The notes under the pieces were generated by a model. The model had not been told where the DNA came from. It worked only from the letters and a program-made list of their open reading frames with translations, and searched no databases. DNA of 64,000 nucleotides from the NCBI GenBank assembly GCA_902802585.1, contig CADCMR010000008.1, positions 1 through 64,000 on the forward strand. The letters run 5' to 3'. The translations under genes were made by a program, and so were the position numbers. Below are positions 31,548 to 39,991 of this stretch, in pieces. Origin of the DNA: an uncultured bacterium. GTDB lineage: Bacteria > Verrucomicrobiota > Lentisphaeria > Victivallales > UBA1829. The number at the start of each line of letters is the position of its first letter. Within the stretch, counting starts at the first letter, position 1.

Positions 31548-32195
31548 ATGAAATTTATGGCAATCAATGGCAGTCCCCGCAAGAACTGGAACACCGACAC
31601 CCTGCTGAAGAACGTGCTGGACGGCGCGGCTTCGGCTGGCGCGGAGACGGAGATGGTCTATCTTTACGACCTGAGATTCTGTGGCTGCAAGAGCTGTATG
31701 GCATGCAAGCTGAAAAAGGAGCCGCGACCGAACCGTTGTGTCCTGCGTGATGACCTCACGCCTGTACTGGACCGCCTTCATGAAGCGGACGCAGTGGTGC
31801 TAGGCAGTCCGATCTATTTCAGCGAGGTAACGGGCGAACTGCGCTCCTTTTTCGAGCGTTTCCTTTTCCAGTATCTGAACTACGACGATTACAGCAAGCC
31901 GCTGAGTCCGGCGAAAAAGACGGCATGGATTTTCACGATGAACTGTCCTGAGGCATGGTTCCCGCAGGTCGGCTATTGTGAGGTCTTCCAGCGCTACGAG
32001 AACTGGATGAGGCTGTATTTCGGTCATTGCGAAACGCTGCTTTCCACAGACACCATGCAGGTCAAGGACTACAGTCGGTATCACCTCGGCATGTTTGATG
32101 GCAAAGCGAAATGCCAACGCCACGAAACAGCATTCCCCCAGGACTGCAAAAAGGCTTTCGAACTCGGCGTCAGGCTCGCATCCGAAAAGGCATGA
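31548..32195 (+). CDS. Iron-sulphur flavoprotein / NADPH-dependent FMN reductase family
   Basis: A 215-residue flavodoxin-fold protein. The FMN phosphate loop is AINGSPRKNWNTDTLL near residue 5. The motif FCGCKSCMACK near 45-55 gives closely spaced cysteines as in iron-sulphur flavoproteins. The second flavin motif is VVLGSPIYFSEVTGELRSFF. Members reduce FMN, quinones or unknown acceptors in anaerobes, with NAD(P)H or ferredoxin as donor; the exact partner is not readable here. It is a single gene with AGGAAGGA before the start. Confidence 0.82.
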   Translation: MKFMAINGSPRKNWNTDTLLKNVLDGAASAGAETEMVYLYDLRFCGCKSCMACKLKKEPRPNRCVLRDDLTPVLDRLHEADAVVLGSPIYFSEVTGELRSFFERFLFQYLNYDDYSKPLSPAKKTAWIFTMNCPEAWFPQVGYCEVFQRYENWMRLYFGHCETLLSTDTMQVKDYSRYHLGMFDGKAKCQRHETAFPQDCKKAFELGVRLASEKA

Positions 32196-32311
32196 CAGTA
32201 TTCTCCGTTCAAAAGCGGAAACAACCGCCTGAATCAAATAAAGCAATTACAATGTAAACCCCGAACAACTCCGAAATCGCCATTGATTTCATTTTTTGGG
32301 AGCTTGATCAA

Positions 32312-34312
32312 ATGAAAAGAATAAGCGTCTTGCTGTGTTTCGCAGCGTTCATCATCTGCGCTGCGCTGGCGGCGCAATCCGTTCAATCGGAAGAATCCGC
32401 GTTTTACTGTATCGGAGCAGACATATCCGAGATTCCCGGCAATGAAGCCCGAGGAACAAGGTATGCCGATGTAAACGGGCAGCAGGACGATCCGCTGAGG
32501 ATCATGACCAGACATGGGTTCAATATGATTCGGCTTCGCCTTTTCGTTAATCCCGAAGCTCCCGGCGGATATTCACGGGAAGGATTCTGCGGAACCGCGA
32601 GCACCATCGCCCTTGCAAAACGCGTCAAAGCCGCCGGAATGGGGTTCGCCCTGAATTTCCACTACAGCGACACCTGGGCCGATCCGGACAAACAGACCAA
32701 ACCGTCCGCCTGGGCGAACTTGACCGGGAAGGCGTTGGAGGACCGGCTTTACGCCTACACAAAGGAAACGCTCGAGGCATTTAAGGCCGCCGGAGCGGCT
32801 CCGGAGATTGTACAGGTCGGAAACGAAATCAGTCATGGCCTTGTATGGCCGGAAGGGAAAGTGCTGGACAATGCGACGGAGGAGAACTGGGCGGGATGCA
32901 TGAGGCTGTACATTGCCGGACAAAAGGCTGTCCGGGAGGTTCTACCGGATGCGAAGTTGCAAGTTCACCTGGCGCTCGGCGGGGAAAACATTCTCTGCCG
33001 GGAATTCCTGGACAAGATGAAACAGTACGGCGCGGAGTTCGACATCATTGGTCTCTCCTACTACGAAAAATGGCATGAGACCTACGAAGACATGAAGGCG
33101 AATATCTTCGACCTGACCGCCAGATACGGCAAACCTGTCTGTATCTGCGAGTATGAGGCTGGTCTGGTCCCGGACAATGTCCGCAAGATCAACGAGATCG
33201 TGCGGAGTGTTCCGAACGGTCTGGGCTACGGTTCGATGGCGTGGGCTCCGACCCGTGTGCTCTTCCAGCGGAACGGTTTTGCGGACAGGGGATTCTTTGC
33301 CGCCTATGACCAGCTCAAAAAAGATGCTGCCGCACCATTGAAAAAATCTTTGGCCGTCCCGCCCATGAAGCGGCATATCAAGTTGGATGAACCGATCATC
33401 GGAGCGGACATTTCATGGGTCCCCTCGCAGGAAGACCATGGCATCGTGTTTTCGGACAACGGGGAACAGAAAGATGTTCTGGAAATCCTGAAAGACCATC
33501 ATTTCAACTGGATTCGTCTCCGTCTTTTCGTCGACCCGACTGCACGTGGCGGATATTCCCCTGAAGGATATTGCGGTCTGGATCAGACAATCGCGATGGC
33601 AAAACGGGTGAAAAGCGCCGGGATGAATCTGCTTCTGAATCTGCATTACAGCGACACCTGGGCCGATCCGTCCAGACAGACGATTCCCGAATCATGGAAA
33701 ATCCATTTCGGATCCGGTCTGGAGGGCCATATCTACACCTACACGAAGGAAGTTGTCCAGCGTTTCATGGAGGAGGGTGTTTGTCCCGATATGATCCAGA
33801 CGGGGAATGAGATTAACAACGGTTTCGTCTGGCCGCAAGGAAAAATCTCGGATTCGAGCTGTGAATCGTTCTGCGTGATGCTCCGTTGCGCCACAGCGGG
33901 GGTACGGGCCGCCAACCCCGGTATTCCCATCATGATTCATATTGCACGGGGCGGTCAGAATCCCGCTTCCGTCTTCTTCTTCGACAAAATCATCTCCCGC
34001 GATGTGAAGTTCGACATCATCGGTCAGTCCTACTATCCCAAACATCACGGATCGCTGGAAGACCTGGAATCCAACCTGAAAGACCTCGCGAAACGCTACG
34101 GGAAGCCTGTGGTCGTAGTGGAGTACCAGGATTACCGCAAGGAGGTCAACGAGATTGTTCACAGAATCCCCGACGGGCTTGGTGCGGGAACGTTTATCTG
34201 GGAAGCCACCAGTTCGGAATGGGGCGGACTGTTTGACAGACAAGGGCACACGACCGAACGGATGAAACTCTACGATGAATTCTGGAATGAACGCAAATCC
34301 AATTCAAAGTGA
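32312..34312 (+). CDS. Secreted protein with two tandem GH53 domains (endo-beta-1,4-galactanase)
   Basis: A 666-residue protein. A signal peptide (ISVLLCFAAFIICAALAA) is followed by two complete GH53 barrels, about 33-345 and 372-660, that are clear duplicates. The first has IGADISEIPG, FNMIRLRLFVNPEAPGGYS, LNFHYSDTWADP, the acid/base VQVGNEISHGLVWPEGK and the nucleophile region ICEYEAG. The second has IGADISWVPS, FNWIRLRLFVDPTARGGYS, LNLHYSDTWADP, IQTGNEINNGFVWPQGK and VVEYQDYR. GH53 enzymes cut beta-1,4-galactan side chains of pectin. Both domains keep Glu at both catalytic places. It starts an apparent same-strand run with the esterase and following genes. Confidence 0.92.
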   Translation: MKRISVLLCFAAFIICAALAAQSVQSEESAFYCIGADISEIPGNEARGTRYADVNGQQDDPLRIMTRHGFNMIRLRLFVNPEAPGGYSREGFCGTASTIALAKRVKAAGMGFALNFHYSDTWADPDKQTKPSAWANLTGKALEDRLYAYTKETLEAFKAAGAAPEIVQVGNEISHGLVWPEGKVLDNATEENWAGCMRLYIAGQKAVREVLPDAKLQVHLALGGENILCREFLDKMKQYGAEFDIIGLSYYEKWHETYEDMKANIFDLTARYGKPVCICEYEAGLVPDNVRKINEIVRSVPNGLGYGSMAWAPTRVLFQRNGFADRGFFAAYDQLKKDAAAPLKKSLAVPPMKRHIKLDEPIIGADISWVPSQEDHGIVFSDNGEQKDVLEILKDHHFNWIRLRLFVDPTARGGYSPEGYCGLDQTIAMAKRVKSAGMNLLLNLHYSDTWADPSRQTIPESWKIHFGSGLEGHIYTYTKEVVQRFMEEGVCPDMIQTGNEINNGFVWPQGKISDSSCESFCVMLRCATAGVRAANPGIPIMIHIARGGQNPASVFFFDKIISRDVKFDIIGQSYYPKHHGSLEDLESNLKDLAKRYGKPVVVVEYQDYRKEVNEIVHRIPDGLGAGTFIWEATSSEWGGLFDRQGHTTERMKLYDEFWNERKSNSK

Positions 34313-34342
34313 ACCTCGGACCAATCCGAAGAAAGGACCAGA

Positions 34343-35308
34343 ATGAAGAAACACATCCGCATGCTCGGCTGTGTCATGCTCGGCGCGCTGGCGGCATGCT
34401 CATCCGATTCCGCCTTCCAATCACCCGATCCGGTCCTCGTGATCGCCGCCGACGCAGCCGTAATCACCGAAAACGAGGCTCCGTCTCCTCAAGTTCAGCG
34501 TCAGTTCGCCAGAGAATTGCGGATCCTGAACGACAACAATATGAAGCAGGAAACGATCTCGAATGAGGAAGGTATTCTGCGTTTCTGCCAGGGCGTCTAC
34601 AACGAAGACCAGCCCGGCAAACCCGCCATCCTCGTCTTTCTGCACGGCATCGGCGAACGAGGCAGCGATAATCTCGCCAACATCCGCCTGGCCGTCCCCG
34701 ACATCGTGAAACAGATCAAAGCGGCAAAACAGAAGATCGTCCTGCTCGCACCGCAGTGTCCCGGCGATCAGCTCTGGGCTACGCGGCATTTCGGCGGCGC
34801 GGAGGCAAAACTGGTCGGGAAGCCCCGACAGGCGCTCGGCATGGTCCCCATCCTCATCCAGAAGAAGATCAGGGAGTTTGACGCCGATCCCGACCGCGTT
34901 TATATCACCGGTCTTTCCCTGGGCGGCTACGGCACGTGGGAACTGATGGAACGTTACGGGACCGGTCTCTTCGCGGCGGGCGTAACCTGCAGCGGCGGAG
35001 GTGATCCCGCTCAGGCGGAAAAGATGAAGGACCTGCCCATCTGGATTTTCCACGGCGGAGCCGACCAGACTCTGCCGGTGATGCTGTCCCGCCGCATGTA
35101 TACCGCGCTGAAGGAAGTCGGCAGCGACGACGTATTCTACACAGAGTATCCGAATTGCCCTCACGATTGCTGGACGCGGACCTACCGGAACCCGGAAGTC
35201 TGGAAATGGATGTTTTCGCAAAAGCGCGGCGTCAAATCCGGCATCCGTCCGGAACAGGGCGAGGTCGTGATGGTCTCGCAGGAAGAATTCGATTCCGCGG
35301 GCCGGTGA
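34343..35308 (+). CDS. Lipoprotein alpha/beta-hydrolase (esterase-like)
   Basis: A 321-residue lipoprotein: lipobox LAAC near residue 20. The alpha/beta-hydrolase core shows the oxyanion region FLHGIGERG, then VLLAPQCPG, the nucleophile elbow GLSLGGYGTW, the acid HGGADQTLP and the histidine in CPHDCW. This phospholipase/carboxylesterase-type layout (Poly(3HB) depolymerase-like) is common beside carbohydrate-degrading enzymes, where such proteins remove acetyl or feruloyl groups. The 30-nt gap to the GH53 gene suggests co-transcription and a role in pectin or hemicellulose deacylation, an inference. GAAAGGA precedes the start. Confidence 0.82.
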   Translation: MKKHIRMLGCVMLGALAACSSDSAFQSPDPVLVIAADAAVITENEAPSPQVQRQFARELRILNDNNMKQETISNEEGILRFCQGVYNEDQPGKPAILVFLHGIGERGSDNLANIRLAVPDIVKQIKAAKQKIVLLAPQCPGDQLWATRHFGGAEAKLVGKPRQALGMVPILIQKKIREFDADPDRVYITGLSLGGYGTWELMERYGTGLFAAGVTCSGGGDPAQAEKMKDLPIWIFHGGADQTLPVMLSRRMYTALKEVGSDDVFYTEYPNCPHDCWTRTYRNPEVWKWMFSQKRGVKSGIRPEQGEVVMVSQEEFDSAGR

Positions 35309-35370
35309 GTCCACGGACGTGAACGACCGCATCCGAATCCTGTAACGAATCACAGAAGGACCAAAAGCTC

Positions 35371-35916
35371 ATGCGACGCAAAGACCGCGAAATTACGGAC
35401 ATCAACATCATCCGGGACATTCTCCGTTCCCTGCCTGCCGGGCATCTCGCTATGAACGATGCCGGAAAGCCCTATGGCGTGACCATGAACTATCTTGCCG
35501 AACCCGGCCCGGACGGAAGCGCCGTGCTGTATTTCCACGGAGCGAAAGACGGCAGGAAAGCGGAGATACTGGCGCGCGATCCGCATGTCTATTTCTTCGC
35601 CGAGCGCGACGACGGCGCAAAGGAGATCGTGCGTCCGGGCGGCGTGCGCAGCGTAACAAACCTTTATGTTTCGGTCGCCGGCGAAGGCACGATGGAACAG
35701 GTTTGCGAACCGGAGGAAAAACGCCGCATCCTGCTCGCGCTGGCGAACAGGTTCGCCGGATCGCCGTTTGACTCCCTCCCGGACGCCGTCGTGGAAATGA
35801 CCGAGATCTGGAAACTCGTTTTGAACAATCTGACCGGAAAATCGAATCCTCCTTGCCGGGATGCCAAACAACAAAGCTATAAAACGCAACGTGGAAAAAC
35901 AAACGCAGGAGATTAA
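35371..35916 (+). CDS. Pyridoxamine 5'-phosphate oxidase-family protein
   Basis: A 181-residue FMN-binding split-barrel protein of the NimA/PNPOx-like type: MRRKDREITD at the N-terminus, GHLAMNDAGKPYGVTMNYLA, VLYFHGAKDGRKAEILARDP, VYFFAERDD, and a late VVEMTEIWKL. This matches the short flavin-binding proteins often annotated as 5-nitroimidazole reductase-like or general flavin reductases. No catalytic function can be fixed. The stop abuts the next gene's start. The C-terminal tail (about 25 residues, polar) is longer than in many relatives. Confidence 0.8.
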   Translation: MRRKDREITDINIIRDILRSLPAGHLAMNDAGKPYGVTMNYLAEPGPDGSAVLYFHGAKDGRKAEILARDPHVYFFAERDDGAKEIVRPGGVRSVTNLYVSVAGEGTMEQVCEPEEKRRILLALANRFAGSPFDSLPDAVVEMTEIWKLVLNNLTGKSNPPCRDAKQQSYKTQRGKTNAGD

Positions 35917-36333
35917 ATGAACAGATTGTTTTTTTCATTTCTTTTTGCCGTATGTCTGCTGATCACGGGATGCCTCCATCCCGCGTATGAAGAGTGGCGG
36001 GAATACAGGATCTTCTGCGGGATGTCCCGAAGCGATGGAATCGTCTCGGAAGCGGAATGGGAACAGTTCTGCGAAGACTACGTAACGGCGGAGTTTCCCG
36101 TCGGGTACACGACGTTGAAAGCGACCGGCTACTGGAAGTCTGACAATTCCGCCGCCACCCTGCGCGAGGATTCCCGCGTCATCGTGATCCTTGCCTCATC
36201 GTCCGATGCAAAGGAGAAAGTCAGGCGGATCGCGAGGCGGTACGGACAGCTTTTCCAGCAGGACGCCGTACTGATCGCGACGTCGCCCGCGGACGTGGAG
36301 TTTGTGGATGCGGCTTCCGAGTTGGAACCGTAG
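35917..36333 (+). CDS. DUF3574-like lipoprotein
   Basis: A 138-residue lipoprotein with lipobox ITGC near residue 19. The mature part (YRIFCGMSRSDGIVSEAEWE, then FCEDYVTAEFPVGYTTLKAT and GYWK, DSRVIVILASS) fits DUF3574, an unknown-function family of small exported proteins with the phrase FCG.S......VS..EW..F....VT..FP.G.T. It starts directly after the PNPOx-family stop with AGGAG just upstream, so the two are coupled. Confidence 0.7.
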   Translation: MNRLFFSFLFAVCLLITGCLHPAYEEWREYRIFCGMSRSDGIVSEAEWEQFCEDYVTAEFPVGYTTLKATGYWKSDNSAATLREDSRVIVILASSSDAKEKVRRIARRYGQLFQQDAVLIATSPADVEFVDAASELEP

Positions 36334-36367
36334 CCGGAGAGTATCCGGGGAACGCAATGGCATAACA

Positions 36368-37045
36368 ATGGAACCAAAACAGACACATCAGGGCGAGAGC
36401 CTTCCGGTCGCATGTCTTCTGACCTTTGCCGCCGGGCTGCTCGACATCTATTCCTACATGCTCCGGGGGCGCGTCTTCGCCAACGCCATCACGGGGAACA
36501 TGGTCCTGCTCGGAATGAATCTCGCAGCCGGACACTGGCTGAACTGCGGCAGATACCTGTCCGCCATTCTCGCATACGGCGCAGGAATCCTGGTCGCAAA
36601 CATCGTCCACGAGAAACTACGCCTGCCCTGGAACCTTTCATGGAAACAGTTTGTGCTGTTTCTGGAAATCGTCGTCCTGCTGCCTGTCGCCTTCATTCCT
36701 TCGGGGGACTGGAACCTCTTGGTCAACGGAATGATCTCGTTCATCTGCGCCATGCAGGTCCGGGCATTCCAGCATGTTCATGGACTGCCGTTCGTCTCGA
36801 CCACGTGCACCGGGAACCTGCGAAAGGGGACCAATGCACTGTTTTCCGGGCTGTTCCACCACAATCCCGAGGAAATCCACAAGGCAAAGCATTACTACCT
36901 CGTGATCCTTTCCTTTGTGTTCGGAGCTGTCACCGGGGCATTTGTGTTCAGGGACGTTTCGCCGTACGCCGTGTTCGTCATCCCGGCGGTTTTCTGCGTT
37001 GTGCTCTGGATCATTTCCGTGGAAAAGAAGCTCAAAAGGTCATGA
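36368..37045 (+). CDS. DUF1275 (YoaK-family) membrane protein
   Basis: A 225-residue protein with about six membrane segments. The opening LLTFAAGLLDIYSYMLRGRV FANAITGNMVLLG and later PFVSTTCTGNLRKGTNALFS are the two repeated N-T-G-N-type motifs of DUF1275/YoaK proteins. These are membrane proteins of unknown transport function. The start at 36368 gives the family N-terminus; the frame extends to 36302 inside the previous gene. The ribosome site is weak. It ends the same-strand run that began with the GH53 gene. Confidence 0.82.
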   Translation: MEPKQTHQGESLPVACLLTFAAGLLDIYSYMLRGRVFANAITGNMVLLGMNLAAGHWLNCGRYLSAILAYGAGILVANIVHEKLRLPWNLSWKQFVLFLEIVVLLPVAFIPSGDWNLLVNGMISFICAMQVRAFQHVHGLPFVSTTCTGNLRKGTNALFSGLFHHNPEEIHKAKHYYLVILSFVFGAVTGAFVFRDVSPYAVFVIPAVFCVVLWIISVEKKLKRS

Positions 37046-37177
37046 CGCGGCGGAACCGGACGGCGTCCGAGGCGAATCACGCCCGAAGACTGAACCTTCG
37101 AGAGCATGTCTGAACGCTGCCGGATTCTTTTTTTGAACTCAAAAATCATTTTTTTCGAAAAAAGTTTTAAAATCGAT

Positions 37178-37206
37178 TTGACAATGCGAATAGTTCGGAG
37201 TATAGT
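37178..37206 (+). promoter_or_regulatory. Promoter upstream of the RPERKE-repeat protein
   Basis: -35 TTGACA (37178-37183), 17-nt spacer, -10 TATAGT (37201-37206). The only ATG in the reading frame nearby (37184) lies between the two boxes. Confidence 0.7.
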
Positions 37207-37270
37207 ATTATCAGGAAATCAAGATCAGTTTCTCTCTCGAACTCAAAACAAACTCTCAACAACAGGAAAC

Positions 37271-37990
37271 ACGACCAAGAAGACCATCAACAAGACCATC
37301 GTTATCGGCGTTGCACTCACCGCAACGGTAATCCTCGCTCCGGCAACCTTCGCCCGTGACCACCATGAACCTCCGCGGCCGAGCAACGGCATCCAGCTTG
37401 CCGCGGACATCGTGAACCTGGTACGCGCGGTCATCGAACCGCGTCCTGCTCCGGTCATCGTGGAAGCGCCCCCGAAGGTCGTTGAAAAGACGGTCGTCGT
37501 GACGACACCCGGAGCGGTGGCGATCCCGGAATACGACTACGTCCTTTACGAGGATGAATACATCCCGTATTATGAGGGCTGGCTCTACATCGGGCACGAC
37601 TGGCACTGGGCAGGCGCAGACCATCCTCCGGCACACCGGCCGAAATGGACTCCCCCGCCGCGGCCGCGCCACATTGCTCCGCCTCGCCACAAAATCATTG
37701 CCCGCCTGGAACATCGCCCGGGGCATGGTCCCGGCCACGGTCCCAAGTGGGTCGTCCATCGCGGGGAACGTCATCCCGAGCCGCCGCGCACGGTCACGGT
37801 CCGCCCGGAACGGAAAGAAGTGGTCATCCGTACGGAACATAATGCCGCAGAGGTCCGCCCGGAACGGAAAGAAGTGGTCGTCCGCCCGGAACGCAATGCC
37901 GCGGAGGTCCGCCCGGAACGCAAGGAAAAAGAAAAGGTCACGGTCAAACCTGATCGGAAGCGCGAAGCTCCGCCTAAGAAAGACCGTTAA
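37271..37990 (+). CDS. Secreted Pro/His/Arg-rich repeat protein (start codon uncertain)
   Basis: From 37271 the frame codes for about 239 residues. TKKTINKTIVIGVALTATVI, then LAPATFA, is a good signal peptide. The mature part has an aromatic stretch (YDYVLYEDEYIPYYEGWLYI, HDWHW), a Pro/His/Arg-rich region and, at the end, three copies of VRPERKEVVVRPERNAAE-like units. The frame is open to 37106, but the promoter at 37178-37206 lies inside that part. Downstream of it no ATG, GTG or TTG occurs before the signal peptide. ACG at 37271, just after AGGAAAC, is the best-placed candidate (a non-standard start, a mutated ATG, or a sequence error). Function is unknown; a cell-envelope or matrix protein is plausible. 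Confidence 0.5.
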   Translation, partial: TTKKTINKTIVIGVALTATVILAPATFARDHHEPPRPSNGIQLAADIVNLVRAVIEPRPAPVIVEAPPKVVEKTVVVTTPGAVAIPEYDYVLYEDEYIPYYEGWLYIGHDWHWAGADHPPAHRPKWTPPPRPRHIAPPRHKIIARLEHRPGHGPGHGPKWVVHRGERHPEPPRTVTVRPERKEVVIRTEHNAAEVRPERKEVVVRPERNAAEVRPERKEKEKVTVKPDRKREAPPKKDR

Positions 37991-38019
37991 CATAGTCCTC
38001 CCTGGTTAAGGGTTTTTGA

Positions 38020-38050
38020 TTCGCCCGGCTCCCCCGTGGAGCCGGGCGAA
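38020..38050 (+). terminator. Terminator-like hairpin after the repeat protein
   Basis: A perfect 12-bp stem, TTCGCCCGGCTC (38020-38031) with GAGCCGGGCGAA (38039-38050), and a 7-nt loop, 30 nt after the stop. The following tract is only moderately T-rich. Confidence 0.65.
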
Positions 38051-38092
38051 CTCATTTTCAGACTTCTTTTCAAAACCTTTTCATGACTCGAC

Positions 38093-38120
38093 TTGATTTT
38101 CAGCGGGGAGCATATATATT
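38093..38120 (+). promoter_or_regulatory. Promoter of rfbCD
   Basis: -35 TTGATT (38093-38098), 16-nt spacer, -10 TATATT (38115-38120). The leader is about 165 nt, with no gene in it. Confidence 0.55.
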
Positions 38121-38291
38121 ACCATAATCTGTTTTTGGGCACGGGCAAGAGCATACCGCCGGAAGATGGATGAACAATGTTTTCCGTGCCGGAACCGACG
38201 CGCGTCCAATGACGGCGGATGAGCCCGACGGCGCGCCGGAAACCGTGCTTGAAACCAGGTAAGAACAAACATCACAGAGGTCGACTGAAAC

Positions 38292-38849
38292 ATGAACATC
38301 ATCAAAACCGCGCTTCCCGGCGTGCTGATTATCGAGTCGAAGGTCTTCGGCGACGCCCGCGGGTATTTTTTTGAATCATGGAACCAGGCGGTGTTCGAGG
38401 CCGCCGGAATCACGAACAAATGGGTGCAGGACAACGAATCAAAATCGTGCTTCGGCGTGCTCCGCGGACTGCATTATCAGGCGGCGCCGTACACGCAGGC
38501 GAAAATCGTCCGAGTATTCTCCGGCGCTGTGCTGGACGTGGCGGTCGACATCCGCAAAGGATCGCCCACATTCGGCAAACATATCGAGGTGGAGCTTTCC
38601 GGCGAAAACAAACGCCAGCTGTATATCCCGCGCGGATTCGCGCACGGGTTCGCAGTGCTCAGCGACGAGGCCGTCTTCGCATACAAATGCGACAACATCT
38701 ACATGCCAAGTTCAGAACGGGGCATCATGTTCAACGACCCCGACCTCGCCATCGACTGGCGCATCGCGCCGGAAAACCTGCTTCTCTCGGAGAAAGACAA
38801 AAAGCATCCCGCATTCGCCGACATCGCCCCGTGGGAGGAAGCGCAATGA
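38292..38849 (+). CDS. rfbC: dTDP-4-dehydrorhamnose 3,5-epimerase
   Basis: A 185-residue cupin epimerase of dTDP-L-rhamnose synthesis; it converts dTDP-4-keto-6-deoxyglucose to the L-lyxo epimer. Family signatures: DARGYFFESWNQAVFEAAGI, FGVLRGLHYQ with the catalytic His, AKIVRVFSGAVLDVAVDIRK, SPTFGKH, LYIPRGFAHGFAVLSDEAVF, and a late INDPDLAI-like segment (MFNDPDLAIDW). It is complete. The stop overlaps the rfbD start in ATGA. rfbA and rfbB are not in the window. Confidence 0.95.
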   Translation: MNIIKTALPGVLIIESKVFGDARGYFFESWNQAVFEAAGITNKWVQDNESKSCFGVLRGLHYQAAPYTQAKIVRVFSGAVLDVAVDIRKGSPTFGKHIEVELSGENKRQLYIPRGFAHGFAVLSDEAVFAYKCDNIYMPSSERGIMFNDPDLAIDWRIAPENLLLSEKDKKHPAFADIAPWEEAQ

Positions 38850-39694
38850 AGCTCCTCATCACCGGCGGCAAAGGCATGCTCGGGCGGACGCTCCAGAACG
38901 AGTTCAAGGACTGTGAACTCGTGATCGCCGACCTGCCGGAAGCGGACATCACGGACACCGCCGGATTCGACCGTTTCCTGGCGGCAAACAAGCCTGACGC
39001 GGTGATCCACTGCGCCGCCATGACGGCAGTCGACAAATGCGAAAGCGAAATCGAGCTCGCGTACAGGCTGAATGCGTTCGGTACGGCGAACGTCGCCGCC
39101 GCCTGCAACCGTCACTGCGTGCGCCTCATCGCCATCTCCACGGACTACGTCTTCGACGGCGATTCCGACCGCCCGTACAACGAATTCGACCCGGCGACCG
39201 GCGGCAATACGGTCTACGGCAAAAGCAAGTTCGCCGGCGAGGAGGCTGTACGGAGGCACTGCCCGAACCACGTGATCTGCCGGATTTCGTGGCTGTACGG
39301 GCACGGCGGACCGAGCTTCGTCCACGCGATGATGTCGCTCGCAGACGGCACGCGCCCGATGTTGAAAGTGGTAGCCGACCAGCACGGCAATCCGACCTCG
39401 ACGACCGCCGTGGCGCGCCAGCTTCGCAACATTCTCGCGAAGCCCGAACTCGCCGGCACACTCCACCTCACCTGCGAAGGCGAAGCCACATGGTTCGAGT
39501 TCGCGCAGGAGATATTCCGTCTCGCCGGGAAAGCACAGGCGGTCTCGCCCTGCACGACCGACGAATTCCCGCGCCCTGCCCCGCGTCCGAAGAACTCCCG
39601 CCTCGACAAGATGATGCTCCGCCTCGCCGGGCTTCCCCCGATGCCCGACTGGCACGACGCCCTCACCGAATTCATGGCAAGCGAATTCCGGTGA
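38846..39694 (+). CDS. rfbD: dTDP-4-dehydrorhamnose reductase
   Basis: A 282-residue short-chain dehydrogenase that makes dTDP-L-rhamnose with NAD(P)H. The nucleotide loop is LLITGGKGMLGRTLQ; further motifs are VIHCAAMTAVDKCE, the Thr-Asp-Tyr site STDYVFDG, the catalytic YGKSKFAGE (Tyr-x3-Lys), ICRISWLYG and, near the end, RPKNSRLDK. All are those of RmlD. It is coupled to rfbC by a 4-nt overlap. It supplies rhamnose for surface polysaccharide. Confidence 0.95.
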   Translation: MKLLITGGKGMLGRTLQNEFKDCELVIADLPEADITDTAGFDRFLAANKPDAVIHCAAMTAVDKCESEIELAYRLNAFGTANVAAACNRHCVRLIAISTDYVFDGDSDRPYNEFDPATGGNTVYGKSKFAGEEAVRRHCPNHVICRISWLYGHGGPSFVHAMMSLADGTRPMLKVVADQHGNPTSTTAVARQLRNILAKPELAGTLHLTCEGEATWFEFAQEIFRLAGKAQAVSPCTTDEFPRPAPRPKNSRLDKMMLRLAGLPPMPDWHDALTEFMASEFR

Positions 39695-39991
39695 CCGGAA
39701 TCCATCCGGCATCTCCAATTCGGAAAACGGCGGATCGTCCAAAAAATCATAACGGCCGGCGGCATTGCATACCATACGATGCCCATTGCAGCGCAATGCG
39801 GTTCCCGGCGGCTGGATTCCATTCCGCCCGGCAGCCGGACGCGTGTGCAAAAAGTCTATGCTTTTGAGCAAATAAGCGATAGTTTTTTTGTTGTTCCGGA
39901 GTATTTTATACATTAGAAACGATGCGCGGGGGCAATCGTCCCCGTGCGGAACAACCCCCGTTCACACCTCAAGCACCATGGAGGCCGCAGC
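39695..39991. other. Gap upstream of the GH2 gene
   Basis: A stretch of 297 nt with no gene. AT-rich DNA at 39860-39920 precedes the GH2 gene and probably holds its promoter, but I cannot pick convincing boxes. Confidence 0.4.
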
